A stretch of DNA of 64,000 nt from the NCBI GenBank assembly GCA_963576735.1, contig OY755171.1, positions 15,252,001 to 15,316,000 on the forward strand, read 5' to 3'. The stretch is from Bedellia somnulentella. Its lineage: Eukaryota; Arthropoda; Insecta; Lepidoptera; Bedelliidae. The stretch's first letter is position 1; the number at the start of each line of letters is the position of its first letter. The translations under genes and the position numbers were made by a program. The notes below the pieces were generated by a model. The model was not told the DNA's origin. It saw only the letters and a list, made by a program, of their open reading frames with translations, and did not search any database. Of this stretch, positions 32,601 to 46,500 are shown piece after piece.

Positions 32601-35600
32601 TCTTATTTAATTTGATACGTTGTCTTTGTGATATAAAAAAAACCCTACATAATTCGGTTTCTGAGCTACATAATTTGGATACTCAGGTAAATTTTTGTCC
32701 TTTAGATTTATTTATATGGATAATTTTCATTGTGTCTTTAATTACTGTAATGTGTTTATACGAGCTATATTTTAGTTTTGTTCGTAGCTTAACTGACTAT
32801 TTAATAATAATTTAAAGATTTAAACCGCATACAATTATTTATACCAACCATTCATGTCATCAAAAAAAGCATTAAATTACATTCCATTTAATAATGTGAT
32901 TGTAATTTAATGCTTTTTTTTTTTTTTTTTGTTAATTATGTCAGAACAATAAAGAATATTCTTTCCCCAATCAACTTATAAAAGTGGTTGGAAAAAAATT
33001 CATTCCAAAACTCTGCCTACAGATTTTTGGGATATATTGCCGTTCATTATACGTATGTACGTATGATTTCTATAAAACTGGCCTTAGGAAATAAATGTTA
33101 GAACAAAAATAATAATTAGGAAAACGTGAGTAACTTACCCATAACTTACCTAACAAACAGAGGCCATCCAGCAACATTTGAAACAAGCCTTCTCTCAGAA
33201 ACGTTACCAACATCACGAAAACAGTAATAACACGTGATTCCAAACGTGAAGACTAGACATATGTTGGCAAATATTGAAAACGGGACTAGAAATTTTAAAT
33301 ATCTTATTTGAGTTGTTATTATCAGGGGTAACAATAAAAACCCACAGTAGGCTTCTACTGAATAAGTATGTTCTGGTAAGTTGTGGTCAAATATCTGAAA
33401 TTTAAAAGAAAAATAATGTCAGTAAAAGAAAAACATTGAGGAGACTTTTAAATTAAATAGATAATGTCCTCAAAAAGTTAGGCGTCTGAAGTAAATAACG
33501 TAAATTTTCATGTATAAAAAGATTAATGAAATGGATGCACGTATTTACAAAAAAAGGGAAAATTATATTCATTGTTTTGACAAAAAAAAGATGGTGAAAT
33601 AAATGGTGATGGGTCTCCAACCTAATAGTCCTAAAAAACCATATACTCTTAGTCACCTCTTACGTCACCCGTGGGTAGAAAGGGGTAGTGATATTCTAAG
33701 CCGGCACTACACTTCATCATCTGCAAGATATTCAGCTGTCTAGCTATAGCGGTTCTTCAGACACAAATTATTTGTAATAGGGTTTTTTTTAACATTTGTG
33801 TTTCACAACCCTATAGAAAAGAATTTTGATAGCCTTATTTTTAGGTCCACAATTAATGCTTACCGGAAGTTACATCTTCATTAAGCGGCGTATCAAAATG
33901 AGGATATTTGACTTACATATGATATCAGTAGTGCTGTGTAGTTTCGGCTTAGAATAGCACTACCCCATTTCTTCCGGTGGGTGCCCGTAAGAGGCGACTA
34001 ACGGTATTGGGGCTTACAAGGGATTTTCGGGCGATGCGGTAAAGGTTGTTGGTGATGGGTATCCAACCGCATCGCCCAAAAATCCCTTGTAAGCCCCAAT
34101 ATCGTTAGTCGCCTCTTAGGGGGAACCAACGGAAGAAATGGGGTAGTGCTATTCTAAGCCGAAACTACACAGCATCTACGCACTACATAGGGATTTACAG
34201 CCGTGAGTATATGTATGTATGTATGTATATCGATATCACATACTTTGACTTTGCTATTAAAATATAAATGTGCAAATACTTTAATAATTTAACTATTTTT
34301 TCCATTGTACGTGTGTTTTATTGCCGTTGCATCTCAGCTTGGATTGTCACTGCCCTCACTCTTTCTTTGACTGAGGTTGTTTTTTTTAAGTTACTGTTGG
34401 GCCGATGTGACCGAAGAAACATCACCAACGATACTTTGTTCATACTACCTTCACCTGTATTAACGTCAAAAAGTGCAGCAGCACTAATTATAATATTATA
34501 ATATTGCCTACATCTTTGAGTGCCGAAGCTACAAACAGGACATAAACGCTGGTCCCTCCTATGCATACACCAGCCATCGCTGTATCGACGAATCGTCTGT
34601 AAAATACCAAGTTTATATTATATGTCGGAAGTTATATTGGTATAGAGAAAAATATCTTTCAGTCATATATAAGTTTATTACTATTATTATATTCCAGAAA
34701 AATAAGTTATTATACAACCTAAATTTAAATACAATAATAATGTTACGATTTGAATTTATTCAATTCAAAATGTCTTATTGTTAGTGTTGCACCGAATGTG
34801 GGTTCTGCTGAATGTCGAATTCGGCATAAATATATGCCGAATCCTAATTTCGGTCGAACTTCGGCCGAACTTCGGTTTAATTTCGCGCGTTTTTTATCAA
34901 TGAATAATTATAAGTAAATGACAGTGTGTTGTTGCTTTGTTACATAAATTAAATAACATAACATAAACGTTCACGTCGTTTATCTCCGAAGGGGTTGGCA
35001 GAGGTACCAATACTTCTGAACTCACATGGCAGCGCCATCTAGTGTCCAGAGAAGCTACCCACGTTTTGCTTAGACAATGTACTCACGTGATAGGGGCAGG
35101 CCTATCGCCGTTTTGTACGAATACACAAAATTACATAAATACACAGTTAAAATGATTTGTAAAAGTGTTTTTTTATATATATTATATAACAACAATTATG
35201 TTAAGTTGCTTTATGTTTGAGTATTTTATTAATGCGTTTCTTTTATATTTAAAACAAACACCAAAACTCGACTCACACAGCTATTTATTTACTTTTCGGT
35301 GCATATTATTATTTATTTATTATCTACCGAATTTCGGCAGAACTTCGTTTAAACCGGCCAAATCTAACCAAAATTCGGCCGAATACGAACTTTGGTAAAT
35401 CTGCCGAACTTCGGTAATACCGAATGTTTAACGGATTTCGGTGCATCTCTACTTATTATACTGTACTGTGCAGTTAAAAAAAATCCCTAAACGCTTTTTG
35501 TAAAAGTAACGGAGCCGCATTTTGAGGACTTATTTTACACAAAATTTTAAGCAGTTTATTCATTGCTTCTACATTTACCTGACATGATGTGAAAAGGGTC

Positions 35601-37567
35601 TTAATGCAACAGGTCCTCGTTTCACGGCTTCTTCACATGTGTCTGTATAACTGAGTGAAGGTACACGCATCTCTTTACAAAGATCTCTTGAAGTTCGCAC
35701 CTGTCAAATAAAGATTAACTGTATGTGTTATTGAGAAACTTACGTATTAATATCACTTGCTGATTAAATGTCATGAGATTTCAATTTACTTGGATTAACC
35801 CTATTAAATCTGCACAAATCGAACACGTACTGAAAGTTCCGCATCTAAACCATTTTATCAGGTGGAAGCCATTAATAATTAAAACCAATTAATATAAAAT
35901 AAGGATTAAAAAATTAGAGAAGGAGAATAATAGAGTCTAAAATCACATCTCTTGCCGTGAATATTTCATTAGGTAAAAAAAGTGACATACATACATATAC
36001 TCACGGCTATAATTCCCTTGAAGGGGCAGCAACAGCTAGGGAATGAAAAAAACCTTAGCCACTTTTGGAAGTTGAGGGGGGAAGAGATGGTGAAATAAAG
36101 GTTGTTGGTGATGGGTCTCTCCATCGCCCAAAAATCCCTTAAAAGCTCCAATACCGTAAGTCGCCTCTTACTTACACCCACCGGAAGAAATGGGGTAGTG
36201 CTATTCTAAGCCGACACTACACAGCTTAAAGTAAAAAAAGTGACTGGTGTTTTTTACGTGATTGCACAAAAAGCCATAGTTTTCCTCTATTATAAATACT
36301 AGGTAAAATCACCCTGGCTCGTTTTTTATGGTATAATGCTAGCTATCATGCCAAGAACAAATATGCATAAGTTTGATTATAAAAGTAAAGAGGAAATAGA
36401 ATTTGTTTCGTATAACTGAATTATGAAATGGTAATTCCCACGTTTTTGCAATTTTTCATATTTAAATTGTACAATTTGGGAAATTCCTAACCAAACTCAT
36501 TTTTAAAACCCAACAGATATAAACTTTAAATAGGGAAACATTCTTTTATTGACCTAGTTACGTAAAGTTAGCAAGTTCAGAAATCGTTTTGGAGAAGCAT
36601 TTATAAATACCACATGATATGCGTTTTTTGTCAGGGTGCGATTCCATCAAAGATGGGCAAGAATTATGCGTTATGAAAGAATTAATAGAATCGCTCCATT
36701 TCCCTGGCCTGGCTCAGCAAAGTAAATTGAAGTTTTGATTCCATCTGTTTCTATTTTCACTTTCAAAACTATAATGACTGTTTACTTGATGGGTCTCCAA
36801 CCGCATCGCTCAAAAACCACTTTAAATAGCCCCATACCTTTAGTCGCCTTTTACGACACCCGCGGGTAGAAAGGGGTAGTAACATTCTAAGCCGGCACTT
36901 CACGGTAAAGTATTATTAAGTGTGTAGTTAAAAGCTATGCTTACCAAAATATGAATGCAGTGTGTAGCAATGACAGCAACAACAATAGTTCCGATACATC
37001 CGATAACAATTCCCGACTTCATGAAAGCATATGGCATAGAAAGTAATCCTGATCCCAATGATGATTTCAGTAAGTGAAAAAATGAACCAATAGTCCTGTA
37101 AAAATATAAGTAAGTATACAAAAACCATTAATTTCGTTATTTGTATGTTAGTTATTTTTATCATATCCCGGCATGAGATATGATAAAATAAAAATAGAAT
37201 TAGAGTTTTAAGAGAAAAAAGTTTTTTTTGTATTTTAGCAACCGTGATCGCTCAGTGGAACAACCGCCTATCGGCAGGCTGATTACGCATCTTTCGGCAA
37301 CTTGCGATACAACAGCAGGCGCGACACCTTAGCCGCTCCGCAGCAACTCGATCGCAATAAATGTTGGTATTACGTAAGCACACTGGTCGTTGCGGCTCTT
37401 GAATCGCTGAATGCACTTTGACTGTATTGACACTAGCGTCCTCAGCCAACAATTAACAAACAGTGGAACTACGAAGAGCGATACCACTTTAGGACTTGTA
37501 AATGTTTTCCCTTGATTTAAGGATAAATTTTTGGAATAATTGTCATACTTACTATTTTATCACTTTT

Positions 37568-37598
<31 letters not shown>

Positions 37599-40500
37599 TT
37601 ATTTATTTATTCTTAGTTAAATTGGATTAATAAAATACATCTTAGACTTTATATTCTTTAATCATGACTCCAATTTCTTTTACATTATATTGAACAACAT
37701 TTTCCTAATTGACATTCATATGTTGACAACAAACCATAAAACAAAAACATAGACTTCTATTTAACTAATAAGTATTTAACACTCCCCCTCAATTTCAAAT
37801 TTCATAAAATAAATTTTAAATTGATAAACATAAAATAACAATACCTAACATTTTCTTTCAACAAATTATATTCATACTTCTAACAAAACTCTCATGTTTA
37901 TATTTCGGTAATGGTTTGGTAAATATATCTGCAATATTATCCTCGGTTGGAACATACTCTATTTTAAATAAATCTTTCTTTAACATATCTTTAACATAAT
38001 GAAACTTTATGTCTATATGTTTCGAGCGTTTACTATTTTCTGAATTCTGGATCAATCTTATTGCACTTTGGTTATCTACCAATAATGTTGTGTTGACCTG
38101 TTGCCGAGTCAAATCAAACAAAATACCTTTTATAAACACAATGTCACATACTGCACCTGCTGCTGCAACATACTCAGCTTCTGCAGTAGATAAAGCAACT
38201 GCAATCTGTTTTCTTGAATACCAATTGATTAAATTATTACCATAGAAAATAGCACAACCACTTGTACTCTTCCGATCTGTCGTATCGGATGCCCAGTCTG
38301 CATCAGAATAAGTAGTTACTTCCTTTTTACTTGATCTCGTGTAAAGTAATCCTTTATCTATAGAGCCTTTAAGATATCGAAGTATTCGCTTACCTGCTTT
38401 CCATAAACTTTGTGTGGGTTTGTCTAAAAATCTACTTAAATATGAGACTGCAAAAGTAATATCTGGCCGAGAATTCATTGACAAAAATGTTAAGCATCCT
38501 ATTAACTCTTTGTATGGAACATCTATTAAGTCTTCTTTACTGTTATATAACTGCGTTTCCATAGGCGTTCCAACAGATTTACATTCTGTCATATTAAACC
38601 TCTCTAACACTCTTTGAATCATCGTTTTCTGTTTTATTACTAATCGTTCTTCTGTTCTGTCTATTTCTAATCCTAAATAGTTATTTACCTGACCTAAATC
38701 TTTTACATTAAACTCGTCTTTCAATTTTTTCAAAATAGTACTACTTCCCATTAAAAGAATATCATCTACAAATATAAGTAATATACTATCATCGCTCTTA
38801 TACAGACATACATCATTTAAAGATTGTGTAAATCCATTCTTGGTTATAAAATCATGAAATCTTTGATTCCAACATAAAGGCGCTTGTTTTAATCCATATA
38901 ATGCTTTTCTGAGTTTGAAAACTTTCTCTTTACCATTTACTCCTTGTGGACATTTTATATACACATCTTCTTTAAGTTCACCGTTTAAAAACGCGGTGGG
39001 AACGTCTAATTGTCTTATTTGTAATCCTTCTTCTATTGAATGACATAGCATTGTTCTAATAGTCGTCATACGCGCCACCGGTGAATAATAGTCCTTGACG
39101 TCTCTTTGTTGATAGCCTTTGGCAACTAATCTAGCTTTTCTAGTTCCATCTTGTTTAACTCTAAAAATCCATTTCGTTTCAATAGCTTTGTGTTTTTCTT
39201 TTTGATAAGTGTCTGTTGATTCCCAAGTCCGTAATTTCTCGTGCGCGTCAAGTTCTTTCTCGATTGCTTTTACCCATTCAACATCCTTTATAGCATCTTC
39301 ATAGCTTTCTGGCTCACCAGAACACAAACAGTATATTGCATTTACTTCATATTCTTCAAGATAAGATGGAGGTTTAATAACCCTTCCATGCCTACTCCTC
39401 TTTATTTCTTCTTCTTCTTCATTGTTATTATTTTCATTAATCTCTCTTGATCTGTCTTCACAGTCTACATATTCTTCTTCATCACAGCCGTCTCTTTCAC
39501 TCTCATCAACTTCTAATTCTTCATTCACTCTTTTAATAATTTGTTCAGTTTCATTTGGATTCTCATTTCTCTTTTGTTCACATATATACTTTATATCACT
39601 CTCGTCAAAAGTCACATCTCTGCAATCTATTATTTTATTAGTCTTAGGATTCCATAACCTATATCCATTCATACCATATCCTACCATTCTCATTTCACTA
39701 GCCCTCTTATCGAATTTTCCTTGCTTTGGTACTATTGTAGCCCAAGCTTTTGAACCAAATATTCTCATGTTTGATATATTTACTTTCCCATAATATATTT
39801 CTGCAGGTAATTTATTGTCTATTGCTACACACGGACACCTGTTTATTTGATAAGCTGCACACTTTATGGCTTCTCCCCATAAGTATTTTGGTAATTCTGC
39901 CTCAATAAGTATTGTCCGGGATTTATTGTATAATGTTCTATTCATTCTCTCTGCTACCCCATTAGATTGTGGAGAATATGGATGAGTAAATTGCATAATT
40001 ATTCCTTTGTTTTTACAATAATTAATTAAAGTTTTATTTTTAAACTCACCTCCATTGTCGCATCTTAACTTCCGTACTCTATTTCCCGTCTGTGTCTCTA
40101 TTCTGCTTATATAATCTTTTAAATTATTTGTCGCTTCATTCTTATTTTTCAATAGATATACTACACAAAAATGAGAAAAATCGTCGATAATAACTTGAAA
40201 ATAAGCTTCATCATTAATACTTGTAGTACTTACCGGTCCTGAAAGATCTGTATGCAATAGTTCTCCAATATAACGGGATCTACGTCGATCTAAAGAGAAG
40301 AATGGTTTTCTAATAGATTTACCCTCAACACAAGGTCCACACACAGAATCAGAATATGGTAACCCTAATATAGACAAATGTTTTCTATTAGCGTGACCTA
40401 ATCTTCTATGCCATAAATTTTTATCAGTTATCAAACATCTATCTTGATTTTTTAATTTTAAAGTAATACCATATAAATTGCCAAACATTTTTCCCGTCAT

Positions 40501-43500
40501 ATGATAATTTTTGTAAGAAATTTTGACACCATTGCTTTGAAAACTTATTTTGTTACCTTTTAATAATAATCGTCTAACAGATAACAAGTTATGACTTATA
40601 CCTTTTACGATAACTGCCTCAACCGGTATTACCCTATTTTTGTGTTTAACATTTAATATTCCCTTTTTGTATACTGGTAAAGATTGACCATTTGCAACAT
40701 AAATCTTACCCTCTGTATCTAAATTTTCTACATTTGACATATATTTTTCATATTTAGACATAATTAAATTTTGAGTGGCTCCCGAATCAATAATAAAATC
40801 AATAAAATTTTCGCTATCTTGACAAGTCAAATTACGCTCACTCGTGACAAATCCTAAATTATTATCATTATTAGTCGGACTTGCCATTACCTTTTCATAA
40901 TTAGTTTGAAAACGCCCTCGTCTACTGAACCGTCCTCTTGCTCTGTCAAATCTCCCTCTGTAATTTCCTCGCATACCAGAAAAATGTCTCCCACCATAGT
41001 TTTCTCCAAATGCATCTCTTTGTTCATATCCTCCTCTGTGTCTGCATTCATATGATTTGTGTCCACGTCTACCGCATTTGAAGCACGACAGAAAAGCAGT
41101 AGGTTGCTCTATGCAATCAGTTTCGTGTAGTTTTACTTCCTCATCCAGCAACCTTGACCTTACAAATTCTATATTGGCTTCTCCTTCCGATACAACTGTT
41201 TCGATACTAGTTATAACATTACCGTATTTTGCTGGCATTGACGATAATAAGTAACAGATTTTATCGATAGTCGGTACCTCACAACCAGCTGATACTAGTT
41301 CGCTGACCAGGTTGTCGAACCTTAAAAAGAAATCTTGCAAACTTTCTTCCGGTTTGCATTTAATTGTCGTTAATTTTCTCTTTAAGTGTAGTCTGCTACT
41401 AATACTTTTTCTTTCAAATAGTTTTTCCAAATTTTTCATCATTTCATAAGCTGTTTTACATTCTTTTACTACTTCTAAATACTTATCTGATATGCATTGT
41501 ATCAGTAAGCTCTTCGCCTTTGCATCTTTTCTTAACTTTACTTCCACTTATTCTTCTTCTTGTTCATTTTGCGATACAAAATTCCATAGCTGTTTTTCTT
41601 CAAATAAAATTTGAAGTCTATATTTCCAATTACTGAAATTTGTTTCAGTCGTCAGTTTTGGTAAAATTTCCCTATCTGCCATTTTCTTTTTCTTCTTCCT
41701 TTTTTTACTTTTCTTCAATTCATATGATCTGCGTACTATTTTATTATTCTTGATTGCGCAGTGGAAGCGTTTGTTAATATCTTATTCATAACATTTATAA
41801 CATTTTATTCGTAAATCAATTCGATTTCTATTATATAAATTATATATGATAAAATGAAATCTTCTAGTTATTCAGAAGAAACGAATTTATTAAATGAAAT
41901 TCTACGAGTCAGGCATGTGGGTTTCCTCACGATGTTTTCCCTTACCGATAACAACCATGATAAATTAACCACACATATGACTTGGGAAAGGACAAATTGG
42001 TGTAGGCCTGATAAGCCCGATAAGCTGTGTTCTACCCACTGAGCTATCACGGTTGGTTCATATGCTCATTCATCTAATTCCATTTACTACTTACGAAGTC
42101 GGATGAGGTAAATTTCTGTTCTGAAGTGGATCGTAGTTTTGGTCCAAATCAGATTTCTCTATTTTGTGAAGCGTAACGGTTGACTGGGTTTGAAAACTTG
42201 TCTCTGACGTTTTGTACTCATCTTCGATTGCTTTGCTGCTGAAAGGCAGAAAATGTTATGTTATTTATAGTCTGGTTTAAAACATTAAATTAACCTACGA
42301 AAAACGTAGGAGTTTATCAATTGTATGTATATAAGATATTATTATTTTTTGTGTGATCAGCATAACGTTTACGTGTACTACCTACTACAACTAGTAATAT
42401 AAAGTTGTTAGTCATATATTTTTTGTCGCCAAAGGCGTACTTAAAGGTTGGTTCCCTTTTAATTCGAAAGGTTTCGTTAAAATTATCACCACGCAACACT
42501 TTTCACGTTGTCGTCGGAGTCCGATTGTCCGTTTCTAATCACGGTTAGAGATAAGTAATAAATGAAATTTACTTTTCTTCTTCAGGATTTCCCATCAATT
42601 CTATCGTTTTTGTGTCACGAAAAATTACTTGAGGAAAACCTTTAAACCTTGAAGGTTATGTCAATGACCTCACCGGTTGAACGTGTGACATTGAGACTAT
42701 CGAGAGTAATCTAGAAAGTTGAGTCCATTGTTACTAAACATTAATTTTCCTAATTATCACGTCGATCGTAAAATCATATCACAACATTATTGTTTTGAAA
42801 GCTATACAAGCTATTCATGACATACCATGCACTGACTCATTGTAATGGTTATTGTTACATAAATATAGTAGTTTACGGATTCCATAACCGTTGACAGTAA
42901 ACGTTTATATTATACATACATACATATACTCACGGCTATAATTCCCTAGAAGGGGTAGCCAGAGCTAAGGAATTATAAATTCCTCAGCCACTTTTGGAAG
43001 TTGAGTGGGGAAAAGATGGCAAAATAAAGGTTTTTGGTGATGGGTCTCCAACCGCATCGCCCAAAAATCCAATAAAAAGCCCCAATACCCTTAGTCGCTT
43101 CTTACGACACCCGTGGGTAGAAAGGGGTAGCGACATTCTAAGCCGGCACTACACGGCAACGGCACGGTTTATATTATCATTTTAATAAGTTTGGCTTAGT
43201 TAATATGTGAATTTTGTACATATACACGGCTATCAATCTCAAAAAAGGATATCCAGAAAAGAGTCAGAGCTTCGGAAATAGAATTTCGTCAGCCACTTTC
43301 ACTTGTTGTGTAGTGTCGGCTTAGAATAGCACTACCCCATTTATTCTTGTGGGTGTTCGTAAAAGGCAACTAAGAGTATTGGGGCTTTTAAAGTGATTTT
43401 TCGGCGATGGGGTTGGAGAATCTTCATCACCAAAAACCTTTGCTTTACAAACTCTTCCCCACTGAACTACCAAAAGTGGCTGAGGAAATTCTTATTCCGA

Positions 43501-46500
43501 AGCTCTGGCTACCCCTTGAGTATATGTACGAGTATGTACTTTTATAATTTGATAGGGCAAAGGATTGTAAAGTAAAGGTTGTTGGGGGTGAACCCCATCG
43601 CCCCAATACCCCAATTCGCCTTACGACACCCTCGGAAAGAATAGGATTAGTGCTATTCTACACAGCAACAAAATCTACATATCATTACGTTAAATGACAA
43701 AGTGCATTTTCTATAATACACTGTCACATGACTAAGTACAACTCAGCCATGTGGGTTTCCTCATGATGTTTTCCCTCACCGTTAACAACCATGATAAATT
43801 AACCACACATATGACTTTAGAAAAGACCAATTGGTGTAGGCCCGACCCGGTATTTGAACACTAGTCGTTTGCACGATAACCGGTGTTCTACCCATTGAGC
43901 TATCACGTTGTCATATACAATCTCTACAAAACAAAATCAAGTAATAAGCATAGTTGATATATAATTTAGCCGCTTAGTTTTGGATTTCGAATACTAATTT
44001 AATTGCTAAACCTGAGTCAACAGAATAATTAATTAAACCAGTTCTTGACAATTTGCTGCAACGAATACTAAAATTCATAAAATCATGCATTTATATGTAT
44101 ATGACGATTTTTAGGTGATAACATCAAGCTTTGAGTTGGCAGGACTTTTAGGGTCTTTGATTCCTTGACGCGTTTCCCGACATCAATCCACACGAGCCAA
44201 TTTTTGTCGTTCCAGAGATCCAACAACAGATCTTGCGTACTCCATTAAGATCATGTAAAATTACCTCCCCGATATTCCCCGAACAAAGGCCTGGGATATT
44301 CTCGACGTCCGTGTATGTAATTCCTTGCTCTTCTCAAAACAGCATTTTTTCGTTCACATATTTACTTCAGTTACTGCTCATTGTGGGCGACCGCTTCTGT
44401 GGTCATCTACGAAGTCAGTTTTACCCCTTTAAAATCCACTGAACCATCTAAAAGCTGATGCACGAGATGGAGCACAGTCTTCTTTATATTATTATATGCC
44501 GATTTTAATCATTGTAAGCTTAGTTGTTGAGTTGAACCAAATTTAAAAACTTAATATATCACCAATGTTACAAATGAAAACACAGGATCATTTCACTACC
44601 AAACATCAACGTGAAAACAATCTCTGTCTCAGTGGAAATTTGCTGACAATCACCAATTTTAATACTGTAAATTTTGATTTTTGCATTTATGCCTTGTATT
44701 CCCAATTTTACTTTCTTGCAATATACCATTACTCTTAGATTTTGTAGTAAAAACCACGCACTAAAAGTTGAGAGTGCAAATAATGTTCAACTGTAGTATC
44801 ATTACATTAATGATGAGTTGAACCACAATGCCATTTTGAATTATTGTTAAAGTCATTATTGACTTTAAAAAAAAAATCGTTTGGGCACCTTATACAAAAC
44901 CAACAAGGATAAAAAACGCTTTAAAGATTATAACTAAGCTGATACTATGGGTATTCCAATTCCATATGTTTTTTTAATAACTAAAATCAATCAGTTTAGA
45001 TAACATGGTCCAAGTACTTGTTTTATACGTGTGCTAACAGAAATATTTATTTGCTGTGGGAGAATGTTATTGTATAGTTTGATGAGCCTTACCAGTGTAC
45101 GTATTCATGCGAAATAATCTTAATTATCTCCCTCGTCGATATAATATTTTTACAACTGTTTAAAATCTTTAAAAAAACAATCGATTTTATTTAAATATAG
45201 TTTGTTCTGACAAATGAACTTTTGCTAACTGAGAATATCAAACACCCAAAAAACTGAGAAGTAACCAAGTTTCTTTAACGCATTGTAAATTTGCCGAAAA
45301 AAGCGTGTTATCACGTTAAATAGAACTACGGCTAGCTTCAATCCTGTCTTGGAAATGATATGTATTTGCTTCTTATCTTCAGGTTATATTGTTATAGATT
45401 AATTGGGGTGATACATATTTTATAAAACTTTCTCTTGTGAAATTATCGTTCGTAAACTGACTTTATAGATCACCAATTTTAAGCTATATGATTTAATTTT
45501 AGTTAGGTTAACCTATTATATTAAAGTACCCAGTAATATGAAATGTTAAGCCAATTACCAGAGCTAAAATCGCCTTTCAATAAGAGGATTGATACATACG
45601 CACCTCTTACGCTTTTTCTAGATACAGTAAAGCTCGCTTTCACTTCCAGTGATCACGCATACTTTGAATTTTCCCCACTTTCAAGAAAAAAATCTTAGAT
45701 TTGACCTCGATTGGTCCTCTAAAATAATTACAAAGACACATAACTTAACATAACATAAACGTTCACGCCGTTTATCCCCGAAGGGGTTGGCAGAGGTACC
45801 AATACTCCTGAACTCACATGGCAAGCGCCATCTAGTTTCCAGAGAAGGTACCCACGTTTTGCTTAGACAGTGTACTCACGTGATAGGGGGCAGGCCTATC
45901 GCCGTTTTGTACGAAAACACTGTCACATGACTAAGTACAACTCAGCCATGTGGGTTTCCTCACGATGTTTTCCCTCACCGTTAGCAACCATGATAAATTA
46001 ACCACACATATGAATTTAGAAAAGACAAATTGGTGTAGGCCCGTCCCAGGATTGGAACTCACGCCCTTCTGTTTTCGGGCGGGTGTTCTACCCACTGGAC
46101 TATCATGAAAAATCGTTATTTTCGCTCTTAAATGGTGTGACCATGCAGTGTATCCTGAATCGGACTACATGGTTTACTAAATCTCTTCGGATGTAACATT
46201 TCATATAATTTTGGTAGAAATTCACTTAGGTAAGTTCTTTTAACCATAAAATATTGATTCTACGTACCTACATACATACATATACTCACGGCTATAAATT
46301 CCTAAAATGGGTAGCTAAACCTTGAGAATCAGATAATTCTTCAACCACTTTTGGAAGTTAAGTGAGAAAAAGATTGTAAAAAAAATAATGTTTTTGGTGA
46401 TGGGTCTCCATCGCCCAAAATACACTTAAATAGCGCGATACCCTTACTCGCGTCTTACGATCACCCATGGGAACGGAAAAAAATGGGGTAGTGCTATTCT

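Larger units (their letters stand above)
37569..41733 (-). mobile_element. Ty1/Copia-type retrotransposon copy in transporter intron 2
   Basis: Same orientation as the host gene. It has a coding region, purine tract and partial 3' LTR ending in poly(A), but no 5' LTR is visible beyond the leader. The candidate flanking duplication TACTATTTTAT (37550-37560 and 41734-41744) extends to 15/19 matches. The structure suggests an RNA copy inserted by LINE machinery (inference). Confidence 0.7.

Noticed and set aside
37858..41547. 1229-residue Copia ORF beginning at 41547
   Set aside because: The first codon is GTG directly after an in-frame TAA. The true start is the ATG at 41682, so 41547 is only the point after a stop.
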